From DATJGR01 sp963735085 (lineage in GTDB: Bacteria; Pseudomonadota; Gammaproteobacteria; Pseudomonadales; Azotimanducaceae), in contig CAVTJP010000005.1 of assembly GCA_963735085.1 (NCBI GenBank), positions 2,294,001 through 2,358,000 of the forward strand: a stretch of DNA of 64,000 nucleotides. Direction: 5' to 3'. Within the stretch, counting starts at the first letter, position 1, and each line of letters opens with the position of its first letter. Under the pieces are notes generated by a model, which ran no database searches, had not been told where the DNA came from, and worked only from the letters and a program-made list of their open reading frames with translations. The position numbers and the translations under genes were made by a program. Below, piece by piece: positions 52,392 to 60,189 of this stretch.

Positions 52392-53225
52392 TTAGTTCAC
52401 GCCTTCGCGCTTGAGCCGTGCATTCAATACTTCGATATCGACATCGAGCGACGTCAAATCGTTCTCAATCAGTTTGTCGTACTGCGTGTCGAATGTGGAT
52501 TCCATGTCGATGAGTAACTGGCGGAAATTCTGTTCGATCGGCGCCTTGCGCAACTGGCGGTGCGTACGCGCGTATTCGGTGGTCACGCGTTCTGCGCTGT
52601 CGAGATAGAGATTCAGAAATCGGCGCGCGCGCGACGCATCGCGCGGGTCGCGCTCGATCTCCTGCAGAATACGACGACCGATGTCGATGATGCGCGCCAG
52701 ACGTTCGCCGAACTCGGGTACGGCGATGTCGCGCGCGGCCGCCTCGATACCGCTCAGTCGTCCGTATGCGCGCTTCAGCGTGGCCGCGACCGCGGCGCCG
52801 TCGATGCCGTCCACGCTCGCTACTTCCACGCGATGCGGTTTCACGTCTCGGCCGAACAAACACACATAGCCGATTCCGGCGAGCACGCCGAACAGCGCCG
52901 CGCCGAAGGCGCTGTGGCCGCCCGCGATCGCGCTCAAGCCCGCACCTGCGGCCGTGAGCACAGTGCCGAACAGCTTCAGCGGCAGCTTCGGCGGGTCCGT
53001 CCGTTCACCGAGAAAATAGCGTGCCTGCGCAACGAGCGCACGCCACGACAACACGCCAGCACCCCACAGGCACGCTAACGCGGCGCTCGTGGTGGCGAGT
53101 TGCACGGTGTCTCCGGCACCCAATGCCAGTATCACGGCGAGCACGAGTGGGCCGGAGAACATGAACAGAACCGCTGACTTGAGCACCGGCGCCCAGGCGC
53201 GACCCTTGCGCAACAGATCGTTCAT
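52392..53225 (-). CDS. XpaC-like (5-bromo-4-chloroindolyl phosphate hydrolysis) protein
   Basis: 277 aa. The N-terminal half has four hydrophobic helices (about 15-120), the second half a helical XpaC domain (YLDSAERVTTEYARTHRQLR, FDTQYDKLIENDLTSLDVD). XpaC genes accompany telA widely. The start ATG overlaps the stop of a 46-codon gene upstream (ATGA), so translation is coupled. Confidence 0.88.
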   Translation of the reverse strand: MNDLLRKGRAWAPVLKSAVLFMFSGPLVLAVILALGAGDTVQLATTSAALACLWGAGVLSWRALVAQARYFLGERTDPPKLPLKLFGTVLTAAGAGLSAIAGGHSAFGAALFGVLAGIGYVCLFGRDVKPHRVEVASVDGIDGAAVAATLKRAYGRLSGIEAAARDIAVPEFGERLARIIDIGRRILQEIERDPRDASRARRFLNLYLDSAERVTTEYARTHRQLRKAPIEQNFRQLLIDMESTFDTQYDKLIENDLTSLDVDIEVLNARLKREGVN

Positions 53226-53362
53226 CTGGTCTGCTCGATCTGCTGCGGGGCGTTCGGTTTCTCCAGGTTCGTCAGCGTGTGCACGAACGCCTGGCAACTC
53301 GACACGCTGAGCGATGTGGTCAGCAGAAACAGTCCGAGCAGGCGAATGGGTAGGCGAGTCAC
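53222..53362 (-). CDS. Small putative lipoprotein coupled to XpaC
   Basis: 46 aa, GTG start at 53362 with a clear GGGAGG ribosome site six bases upstream. The peptide has a basic N-terminus (MTRLPIRLLG), a hydrophobic core and SVSSC with Cys23 in lipobox position, followed by a short polar tail ending QQIEQTR. Its stop overlaps the XpaC start by four bases. Length, ribosome site, lipobox-like Cys and coupling together support a real gene. Function is unknown, perhaps a small envelope partner of XpaC/TelA. Confidence 0.65.
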   Translation of the reverse strand: MTRLPIRLLGLFLLTTSLSVSSCQAFVHTLTNLEKPNAPQQIEQTR

Positions 53363-53416
53363 CCGCAACCTCCCGCGTTGTCGGTAGCTGTGCAGATTAT
53401 CACCACATTGAGCCCA

Positions 53417-54442
53417 TCATTCGCGCCACGGCTCGACGAGGATCTTCGCGTGCTGTTCCGGATCCTGCAGCGCCTCGAACGAACCTGCCACGTCGTCCAA
53501 TCCGACGCGTGCGGTGATCAGCGGAGCCACATTGAACGATCCGTCCGCAATGCGGTTCAGCGTTTCGCGGAATTCATCGAGCGTGTAGCCCAGCACGTAT
53601 TGCACCGATAACTCTTTGTTGATCGCAATCAGCGGACGGCTGTGATCCATCTCGAGACACACGCCGACCACGACGATGCGCGCATTGCTCGGCGCCGCGA
53701 GAAACACTGAATCGATGATGCCCGGCACGCCGATGCATTCGAATATCACGACGTTGTCCGGCCGGCGCAACTCGGGATATGCATACGGCGAAGCCTGCTT
53801 CGGATCGACTGCCGCGTCGGCGCCCTGACCCAACGCGAGGCTGCGGCGGCGCGGCGAATAGTCCGACGCAATGATCGGCGAGATGCCGCGTTGTTTCAGC
53901 GCGGTGATCACCGCGAGCCCGACCGGTCCGCAGCCGAGCACCAGAACTGCTTCGCTACCGGTCAGACATGCCTTGTTGACCGCGTGCAAACCAACCGCCA
54001 TGGGTTCGGTCAACGCGGCATGGGTATCCGGCGTGCCGCTCGGCACCGCCACGAGCAAAGATCGCGACAGCACCATGTACTGTGCGAAGCCCCCGGGCGT
54101 TTCGGCGGAATAGCCGACGGCGAGCGGCGAGGCGCGCGCGAGCATCGGTACCGAGCACACCAGTGTGCCGATCGGAAGATCGCGCGGCGTGGCGGGACCG
54201 TAATCGACGATTTCCGCCGAGAACTCGTGGCCCAGCACGACTGGATCGAACGTGGTCAGCTTGAACGCGCCGCCCGCCTCGCGGCTGGTGTTGACGAATG
54301 ACTCCGTGTGGCGCGCCGCGTGCAGGTCCGAACCGCAGATGCCGCAGGCGTGTGTTTTCACGAGCACTTCGCCCGCGAGTGGTGCGGGGTCGGGGAGCGT
54401 GTCGACCCAGATCGAACCGCGTTGCATCAGGGCTGCGCGCAT
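53417..54442 (-). CDS. Zinc-dependent medium-chain dehydrogenase
   Basis: 341 aa MDR-family dehydrogenase. Catalytic zinc site CGICGSDLH (about 34-42) and GHEF; cofactor loop GCGPVGL near 169. The four-Cys structural zinc lobe of alcohol dehydrogenases seems to be missing, so it may belong to the sorbitol/threonine-dehydrogenase-like side branch. An acidic/Ser residue after beta-2 (ASDYSPRR) leaves NAD versus NADP open. It is the last chromosomal-looking gene before the cassette array. Confidence 0.88.
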   Translation of the reverse strand: MRAALMQRGSIWVDTLPDPAPLAGEVLVKTHACGICGSDLHAARHTESFVNTSREAGGAFKLTTFDPVVLGHEFSAEIVDYGPATPRDLPIGTLVCSVPMLARASPLAVGYSAETPGGFAQYMVLSRSLLVAVPSGTPDTHAALTEPMAVGLHAVNKACLTGSEAVLVLGCGPVGLAVITALKQRGISPIIASDYSPRRRSLALGQGADAAVDPKQASPYAYPELRRPDNVVIFECIGVPGIIDSVFLAAPSNARIVVVGVCLEMDHSRPLIAINKELSVQYVLGYTLDEFRETLNRIADGSFNVAPLITARVGLDDVAGSFEALQDPEQHAKILVEPWRE

Positions 54443-54790
54443 CGGTGTCTCCTTGCGATTGGGTTCGCTGCGAAGGCTGGAACCGGCAAAGAGTGTGGCG
54501 CAGAAGCGTTGGAACTTGAAGGGTGCGAGGAGGGGCGGATAAGCGATACGTTGTCGTTTTTCTTTTCGACATTTCGCTGCAATGAATTGCGGGACGAATG
54601 GATTTGGCCCGCCTTCGGCCGTAGTGAGCCTGTGGATGACTTTGTCGGCGCAGTGCGGCAGGCTTGGACGTAACGCTTCAGATGGCGTCCGGCCCTGACT
54701 TGGCGAAGGCTCGGAGAAGGGTTTCGATCGTGACGAAGGATAGGACTCAGGGCGTCGGTTTGCGTAGAGCGATTTTCATGTCCAATCGTT
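54443..54790. other. Gene-free junction before the cassette array
   Basis: About 350 bases with no convincing gene. It runs from the dehydrogenase start to the first GTTAGGC core. In a complete integron this is where attI and a divergent integrase gene would lie; no integrase reading frame is visible. No RYYYAAC arm that pairs with the sequence before 54791 was found, so this is not a complete attC. Confidence 0.6.
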
Positions 54791-54797
54791 GTTAGGC
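54791..54797 (+). other. Integron core site GTTAGGC at left edge of array
   Basis: GTTAGGC matches the GTTRRRY crossover core found at the right end of every attC here and lies nine bases before the first cassette start codon. It marks the first cassette boundary and could be the remnant of attI or of a lost attC. Confidence 0.65.
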
Positions 54798-54805
54798 GGA
54801 CCGCG

Positions 54806-55324
54806 ATGGACGTTGTCGTTGTCCCTTACGACGCTACGTGGGAGGAGAAATTCTCACGCGAAGCGAATGAAGTGAGGCGTGCGCTGGGTGCTACCGCGAT
54901 CCGTATTCATCACATAGGAAGTACGTCGATCGTCGGGATGTACGCCAAGCCCATTATCGACATGCTCCTTGAGGTCGAGACCCTCGAGCGCCTGGAAGCT
55001 AGCCAGGAAGCACTCGTTGCGATCGGATACCAACCGATGGGCGAATTTGGAATCCCGGGCCGAAGACACTACCGAAAATGCAACGCTGCCGGCATTCGCG
55101 AGTTCCACCTCCATGCGTATACCTTGGGCTCACTACATACTGAACGACACCTCGCCTTTCGCGACTTCGTGAGGCTCAACGAACACTTGGTTGCCGAGTA
55201 TTCTGAATTGAAACGCCGCCTGGCCGTAGAGCATGCGCATTCGATTGAGGAATACCAAAATGGTAAGGAGGCATTCATCAGGGCAGTAGAACGTAAGGCA
55301 CTTCAGTGGCGACGGTCCGCCTAA
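54806..55324 (+). CDS. GrpB family protein (cassette 1)
   Basis: 172 aa. The GrpB/UPF0157 signature VVVPYDATWEEKFSREA, then RIHHIGSTSIVGMYAKPIIDM (broken here for length), and FHLHAYTLGS, is intact. The fold is that of minimal nucleotidyltransferases, and HIGSTS is the nucleotide-binding part. Substrate unknown. It fills cassette 1: the start lies nine bases after the GTTAGGC core and the TAA stop lies inside the attC left core. GrpB genes are common integron cargo. Confidence 0.88.
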   Translation: MDVVVVPYDATWEEKFSREANEVRRALGATAIRIHHIGSTSIVGMYAKPIIDMLLEVETLERLEASQEALVAIGYQPMGEFGIPGRRHYRKCNAAGIREFHLHAYTLGSLHTERHLAFRDFVRLNEHLVAEYSELKRRLAVEHAHSIEEYQNGKEAFIRAVERKALQWRRSA

Positions 55325-55417
55325 CAAACGCATGAAGCTGACCCACCAAACTCGCATCAAATTTGCTTACGCAAATTTGCCGCCAGTTTGGCGGGCAGCT
55401 TATGCGTGGCGTTAGGC
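55319..55417 (+). other. attC site 1
   Basis: 99 bp. It opens with GCCTAAC (55319-55325) and closes with GTTAGGC (55411-55417). The two flanks pair along about 33 bases with a few unpaired bases, as attC sites do. The centre has a perfect AAATTTGC/GCAAATTT hairpin (around 55359-55378). It is the recombination site of cassette 1. Confidence 0.9.
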
Positions 55418-55424
55418 GTCACAG

Positions 55425-56156
55425 GTGTCAGTCGATTCGATACCGGTTCCCTTCCTTTCACGCGCCAGTGAGGTGCTGGCGTCCGGAGTGAGTGGTGCGG
55501 TAATCGTACAAACGACTGTCGCTTACGCCGCAGAGTATGGTCTTGACTTGCCTCATCCAACGTACCCATTTGAGGCTCCCAACAAGCGCACCGCGTTACT
55601 CGAAAACCTGCGAGCGTTTCCACCGACGGTGCAGTACCAAGTGATAGGCGAGTTGTGCGACAGAGTCTCCCCACAAGACCGATCTGGGGCAGTGGCTGAA
55701 TTGAAAATGATGCTCGCATCGCGATACGCGAGTTTCGCGCCGGAGGCGGACGATGCGTGGACTGGTCCACTAATCGTACAGACGCGCCATTGGCTCGACG
55801 AATACCCCGACGCAAAGAAGCTGTACATCGAGGCGCTGCAGAAGCACAAGGCGGGTACCTATCAGCGGAACGCACTCGACGACCTTCGCCTTGCCCTCGA
55901 GAAACTCCTTCAAGGGGTCATTGGAAATGGGAAATCGCTGGAGAATCAAATCCCCGCCATCGGGCAATACATCAAGGCAAAGGGAGGCTCGAAGGAGCTC
56001 GCCAACATGTTCGAAAAACTCATCGATTACTACTCGAAGTACCAGAACACATACGTGAAGCACAATGATGCAGTTCTTACCGAGGAGGTCGAGTTGCTAT
56101 TGGAACTAACTTCTTCGTTCATGAAGCATTTTGCAAGAATGGCGGCGCGGCCGTGA
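55425..56156 (+). CDS. Unknown protein with helical C-terminal domain (cassette 2)
   Basis: 243 aa, GTG start 14 bases after the attC 1 core begins. The N-terminal half (1-110) has no family I can name. The C-terminal part, from about 140 (ALDDLRLALEKLLQGVIGNG through NMFEKLIDYYSKYQNTYVKH), looks like an all-helical domain. From memory it resembles domains at the end of abortive-infection-type proteins, with a KYQ..YVKHND motif reminiscent of HEPN-type helices. A defence role is inference only. No membrane segments. Confidence 0.7.
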   Translation: MSVDSIPVPFLSRASEVLASGVSGAVIVQTTVAYAAEYGLDLPHPTYPFEAPNKRTALLENLRAFPPTVQYQVIGELCDRVSPQDRSGAVAELKMMLASRYASFAPEADDAWTGPLIVQTRHWLDEYPDAKKLYIEALQKHKAGTYQRNALDDLRLALEKLLQGVIGNGKSLENQIPAIGQYIKAKGGSKELANMFEKLIDYYSKYQNTYVKHNDAVLTEEVELLLELTSSFMKHFARMAARP

Positions 56157-56157
56157 C

Positions 56158-56256
56158 GCCTAACCAATCGTTGCAGCGGACCCAACAGGGCGTCATCAAA
56201 CTTGCATGCGCAAGTTTGCCGCCGCCCTGTCGGGCCGCTGAACTCAATCGTTAGAC
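56158..56256 (+). other. attC site 2
   Basis: 99 bp from GCCTAAC (56158-56164) to GTTAGAC (56250-56256). Outer arms pair through CAATCGTTGCAGCGG-like sequence. The central hairpin is AAACTTGC/GCAAGTTT, a compensated variant of that in sites 1, 4 and 5. Confidence 0.9.
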
Positions 56257-56265
56257 GGCACCTCT

Positions 56266-56754
56266 GTGGCACTCTCGCTGCTCGGCTACGATCCTGTCAC
56301 GAAGCGGAGTCTCTTCTCTCTTTTCCTTCGGTCTGCCGCTGAACTGCCCGTAACCATCAATCTCCACTCAGACAACTTCGCTTGCTTTATCGCATGGGAC
56401 GCCAGCGGTGCCCCTGCTGATCAAGTTGCGTCGCTGGTCGAGTCGCTACTTCGTTGGGGGGCGTCGTATTTCGTGTGCTGGGGACCGGATTGCGAGCGAG
56501 TCCATGACATCATCGATGAGATCGCCTCGTATCCATTCAACGACCTGAACATCCCTGAAGAGTCGTGCATCATGACTACTTGGCATCATTCCGCATCATT
56601 GGCAGATGCTCTGCAGTTCTTTATGGTTCACTCAGAGCCCGACGAGCACTACAAGAAGACAACTCGCGCAGCGTTAGCTATATGCATTGGTTCGGAACCA
56701 TGGTCGCGCGCCATAACCGCCGCTATTGGCGAGCGTGCGCAATCTCGGGAGTAG
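56266..56754 (+). CDS. Unknown protein (cassette 3)
   Basis: 162 aa, GTG start ten bases after the attC 2 core. Soluble, mixed alpha/beta content. It has an early LPVTINLHSDNFACFIAWD strand region, WGASYFVCWGPDCERVHDII in the middle, and TTWHHSASLADALQFFM later. The spacing of acidic and His residues suggests a conserved fold, but I cannot name it. Presumably a cassette-borne accessory function. Confidence 0.65.
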   Translation: MALSLLGYDPVTKRSLFSLFLRSAAELPVTINLHSDNFACFIAWDASGAPADQVASLVESLLRWGASYFVCWGPDCERVHDIIDEIASYPFNDLNIPEESCIMTTWHHSASLADALQFFMVHSEPDEHYKKTTRAALAICIGSEPWSRAITAAIGERAQSRE

Positions 56755-56770
56755 GCGTAAAGATGGTGCC

Positions 56771-56872
56771 GTCTAACCAGTGGTTCGAGCCGACCGCCCA
56801 AAGCGAGCTCGCTTTGCTCGCGCTTTGGGTTCCCTCGCTGCGCTCGGCGGCGGCACAACCACAACGTTAGGC
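56771..56872 (+). other. attC site 3 (different central stem)
   Basis: 102 bp from GTCTAAC (56771-56777) to GTTAGGC (56866-56872). Outer arms pair (ACCAGTGGTTCGAGCCG against CGGCACAACCACAACGT). The centre is a GC-rich CCAAAGCG/CGCTTTGG structure instead of the AAATTTGC hairpin of the other sites, so this cassette probably came from another array type. Confidence 0.85.
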
Positions 56873-56891
56873 GACGCGGAGGCGTTGCGAC

Positions 56892-57401
56892 ATGCCCAGC
56901 GCAGCATCAAGTGTCCTCCTCGGTACATCAGGGCTCACGTTGGCTGCAATTGTTGCGCTCGTGCTCGCCTATTCGAGGCCTGGAGTCGCAGGCGTGCACA
57001 TCGCTAAAGTCCGTCGAATTGCAGGCATCGCGGTTGCGGTTCAGGCCGGGCACTTCAGCGAGGAATACCTGCAACAGTTCTATCTTCGTTTCCCGGCGCA
57101 GCTCGGCTTGGCGCCGTGGTCCGAAGGGTTCTTCGTTTCCTTCAACGTCGTATGGCTTGTTGTTTGGATACTCGCCATCGCAAGCCTCATCAAGTTCCCG
57201 CGTCTAGCCACCTTCCCACTCTGGTTCCTCGCGATTGCGTCTGTCGCCAATGGCGTCGTTCATCCGCTGCTTTCGCTGGCGGTTGGAGGCTATTTCCCTG
57301 GCTTGTGGTCCTCGCCAGCCGTCGGCATCCTCGGTGTGATACTCGTCAACGCATTGGCGTCTGCTACACGGACAAGGAGCAAACATCACGGCATCGCCTA
57401 A
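56892..57401 (+). CDS. HXXEE domain membrane protein (cassette 4)
   Basis: 169 aa with five to six hydrophobic helices. The motif HFSEE near residue 54 (QAGHFSEEYLQQFYLRFP) is the HXXEE signature, and a later NGVVHPLLSLAVGGYFPGLW supplies the second conserved His. HXXEE proteins are membrane proteins of unknown activity, sometimes proposed to be enzymes. Start 20 bases after the core of attC 3 ends. Its stop lies in the left core of attC 4. Confidence 0.82.
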   Translation: MPSAASSVLLGTSGLTLAAIVALVLAYSRPGVAGVHIAKVRRIAGIAVAVQAGHFSEEYLQQFYLRFPAQLGLAPWSEGFFVSFNVVWLVVWILAIASLIKFPRLATFPLWFLAIASVANGVVHPLLSLAVGGYFPGLWSSPAVGILGVILVNALASATRTRSKHHGIA

Positions 57402-57409
57402 CCACTGTC

Positions 57410-58780
57410 TATGGACTCCCCCGTCAAGTATTTTGTTGTTGATTTAGTTCTTCATCTTGATTCTCCGAAGTTGCCGGTGCGCATATCCCGTCAAGAGATC
57501 CGGTTGCAGTCGTCTATTCGGCGTCTGAAGTGGAGCAACATGGCTCCGCGCCATCATGTAATCCGCATCCGGCTGGCCAATCGCATGCTCGAGCATTGCA
57601 GCTCAGTGTGGTTATCGGCCTTGTGCCGGATCCGGAAGCCGGTTGACTCATGAAGCGGATGCACCGGTTGTGGCGGTTGAAGTTCAACGTGCGATGTAGT
57701 TCTGCTGTTGTGTCCAGGTAACCCAGATGATGCGCGCCATCTTGTTGGCCAGTGCGATGGTGGCTTTGTTGTGATGAGTGCGCTGTTCCACGTCAAGCAC
57801 CCAGCGTTGCAGTGACGTCAGGGTCTGATCGCCTTTGGCCGCCTGGCGATGTGCGAGCAGCAATGCCGAACGTGCACCATGGGTCAGCAGCATGCGCAGG
57901 TAGCAGTCGCCGTGTCGGGAGATACGACCGAGATGGCGGGTGTGACCTGAACTGTATTCACGCGGCGTAAGACCGAGCCAGGCGGCGAACGGGCGGGCGC
58001 GTTGGAAGCGGTGGATGTCGGCGACGGAGCCGACCATGGCGGTGGCAATGATGACACCGACGCCGGGGATGGTCATGAGCCGTTGCACGTCGGGGCTGGC
58101 TTTGGCGATGGTGGTGAGCTGGCGGTCGAGGTGTTTGGCGCGCACTTCAAGCGTAGCGATCTCATCGAGGATCGACGTGAGCGCAGCAACCAACGGTGCC
58201 GGTACCTGGTCGACGACGGCATGCAGGCGGCGCGCGATGCCGGCGGCACCGGTTGGGAGTGAGATACCGAACTCCGCCAACAGGCCACGGGCGAGGTTGA
58301 TGCGTTGGGTACGGGTGGCGATCATGTGTTGACGGATCCGATGCAGGCCCTAGAGAGCCTGCTGATCGACCGATTTGACCGCTACCGGTTTTAGATCCGG
58401 ATCGCGCCGTGCCCGCAGCAGCGCATCGGCATCGGCGGCATCGGTTTTGTTGCGGCGGACGTAGGGCCGTACGTACTGGGCGTGCAGCAGACAGGGTTCA
58501 TGACCGAATGCTCGCGCGGCACGGGCCCAGTGATGGGCAGTGGCACAGGCTTCCATGACAATCTCCGCCGGGGGCTGCTGTACCAGAAACCGCTCGTACT
58601 GCGCACGCGACAATCGTTTACGGTCGACGATTCGGCCCGCTGAGTTACTCAGAGAGAGCTGGAAAACAGACTTTGAAAGATCAACACCGATGGTCGTAGC
58701 ATTCATGACGTGGACTCCTCCATGCCGAACAGTTCAGGTGGCACGATGATGCGGATTCCGTTGGGCAGGGCGAGTCCATT
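57410..58780 (-). mobile_element. IS110 family, IS1111-like element inside attC 4
   Basis: About 1.37 kb. Subterminal inverted repeats TGGACTCCCCC (57412-57422) and GGGCGAGTCCA (58768-58778) match at 10 of 11 positions. Repeats set slightly inside the ends are a mark of the IS1111 subgroup of IS110. It carries one broken transposase gene. No target duplication is visible, as expected for this family. The exact ends are uncertain by a few bases. 57423-57683 between the left end and the gene holds no other coding sequence. Confidence 0.82.
57684..58706 (-). pseudogene. IS110 family transposase, interrupted by an in-frame TAG
   Basis: 340 codons. The N-terminal DEDD (RuvC-like) half starts MNATTIGVDLSKSVFQLSL and contains RNKTDAADADAL. 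The C-terminal Tnp_20 half has IPGVGVIIATAMVG and the Ser-bearing WLGLTPREYSSG. An in-frame TAG at 58350-58352 splits DQQAL from GLHRIRQHM; the frame is otherwise open on both sides. The stop replaces what is usually a Gln codon (CAG). The gene is probably inactive unless the stop is suppressed. Confidence 0.88.
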
Positions 58781-58954
58781 TCATCGCATGCAGCCGACGC
58801 CCCAGCCAGTCATCAAATTTGCATACGCAAATTTGTCGCCTGTCTGGTGCGCGGCTGATGCTGACTGTTAGGCGGCACCCGAGGCGGCAACGTGATCGAC
58901 CTCGGTCTACGTTCTGTTGTAGCCCTTCACTTCGGCTGACGGAATGCTGTCGAG

Positions 58955-59503
58955 ATGATCCTCGATCGGTTTGATACGACTAATCTGACGATGAGACGCT
59001 TCACGGAGGACGATGCGAACGCAGTCTTTGCGTACTGGAGCAGCGATTCTGGATGGGAGCGATTTAATGCCAGCGTGCCCTCGAGTTTCACGCTATACGA
59101 TGCAGAGAGATTCGTTGCCGAGATGAGCGCGAGGAGCCGAGAGGATCGGCCGAATTGGGCGGTCGTCCATCTAGGAGTTGCAGTTGGAGTCGTGAGCTTA
59201 ACCTTCGAACAACACTTCGGGATCGCCGTCGTTGGATACGGAGTTCATGGAGATCTGCGGGGACGCGGCTTCGCCGTCGAAGCAGCACGCGCGGTCATCG
59301 ACCAGGCTTTCGCGGAGTATCCGCAATTGCAGAGAATTCGCGCTCATACCGATGCAGAAAACGCACCGTCCATGAGGGTTCTTGAAAAGCTGGGATTCAC
59401 CCACGAAGGGACTCTGCGAAGCAATCAATTCGTCAAGGGCCGATTCCGCGACGAAGCGGTGTTCGGTTTGCTGCGCGAAGAATGGATCAGATTAGACGAG
59501 TAA
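58955..59503 (+). CDS. GNAT N-acetyltransferase, RimJ/RimL type (cassette 5)
   Basis: 182 aa. Acetyl-CoA binding motif GYGVHGDLRGRGFAVEAARA (about 90-109; the Q/RxxGxG/A loop is RGRGFA), followed by RIRAHTDAENAPSMRVLEKLGF, the standard RimJ/RimL block. It transfers acetyl to an amine on a protein or small molecule. Start 82 bases after the end of the attC 4 core, longer than in other cassettes. GNAT genes are frequent integron cargo and may confer resistance, but no substrate can be assigned. Confidence 0.87.
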   Translation: MILDRFDTTNLTMRRFTEDDANAVFAYWSSDSGWERFNASVPSSFTLYDAERFVAEMSARSREDRPNWAVVHLGVAVGVVSLTFEQHFGIAVVGYGVHGDLRGRGFAVEAARAVIDQAFAEYPQLQRIRAHTDAENAPSMRVLEKLGFTHEGTLRSNQFVKGRFRDEAVFGLLREEWIRLDE

Positions 59504-59540
59504 GCAGCGAAGGACGGACACTGGCCGGCGCGAAGGTGCC

Positions 59541-59639
59541 GTATAACCATTCGTTGGAGCAGACCCACCAGACAGTCATCAAATTTGCGTGCGCAAATTT
59601 GCCGCCTATCTGGCGGGCTGCTCAACTCAGTTGTTATAT
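59541..59639 (+). other. attC site 5
   Basis: 99 bp from GTATAAC (59541-59547) to GTTATAT (59633-59639). The invariant AAC and GTT are kept although the flanking core bases deviate from GCCTAAC/GTTAGGC. Arms pair through GGAGCAGACCCACCAGA and TCTGGCGGGCTGCTC. The central hairpin is AAATTTGC/GCAAATTT as in site 1. Confidence 0.87.
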
Positions 59640-59661
59640 GGCACAGGAGACGTCGCGATGC

Positions 59662-60189
59662 TCAACGTCCGCTTCGACTCAACGCCGCCGTTCCGATGCT
59701 CTCCGCGAAGCCAGCCGTCTCTTGCTTCGAACTCAAAACGTGAACCTTCAAAAGCCGTCGGCAACGCGAAGCAAGCGAAAGCTCGCGTTCGCGCACTGTT
59801 TTCCGGTCCCGACAGTTTCGCCAAGCTATTCCCCATTCGTCTCGGAGCCGTTGCGAGAGCGATTCGTCACAACCGTCCGGCAGCTGAATATCCGGAGGTC
59901 TCCGAAGTCCGCGTCTGAACGCACGCCACGCACAGATCCACCAAGGCGTGGCCAGGACTATGAGTGTGTCTGCGCGCTCGACCAGGAGGTCGTTGTCGAC
60001 GTCATTGCTGTCAACAATCCACTTCTCACCAGCAAGGAGGTCACGTTGTTTCTCGAGGAACTCGCCCTCTGGCACCCGGACCCAGCCGGGATTCCAGCTA
60101 TGAAGGTCGAGACAGATGACGGGGAGGCCCGTCTTCGTCGACAGCACCCTTGAAAATGTACTCTTCCCAGCACCGGCCATGCCGGCGCA
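59662..60189 (-). pseudogene. P-loop kinase-like gene, 5' end removed by IS (cassette 6)
   Basis: Read on the minus strand, against the direction of the other cassettes. The Walker A loop GMAGAGKSTFS is kept, followed by LPVICLDLHSWNPGWVR, WIVDSNDVDND and RADTLIVLATPWWICAWR. This matches adenylate-kinase-like topology-modulation/FlaR proteins. The normal first few residues before Walker A are replaced by IS sequence at 60190; the frame continues into the IS to 60258 by chance. The C-terminus lies 22 bases from attC 5. Likely inactive or expressed only from an IS promoter. Confidence 0.75.

Larger units (their letters stand above)
57396..58873 (+). other. attC site 4, split by an IS110/IS1111-type element
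   Basis: Left core GCCTAAC at 57396-57402. The right three quarters, with AAATTTGC/GCAAATTT hairpin and GTTAGGC at 58867-58873, lie about 1.4 kb away. The segment following the IS (GCATGCAGCCGACGC) pairs with the right arm (GCGCGGCTGATGC). Removing the IS therefore restores a normal attC of roughly 100 bp. Confidence 0.85.

Noticed and set aside
54667..54797. Possible complete attC at the left edge, using GTAAC at 54671
   Set aside because: The sequence after GTAAC does not pair with the bases before GTTAGGC, so only the right core is accepted.
59482..60153. 223-codon plus-strand frame across attC 5 and the kinase gene
   Set aside because: It runs through an attC site and opposite the P-loop kinase frame; its product has no motif.
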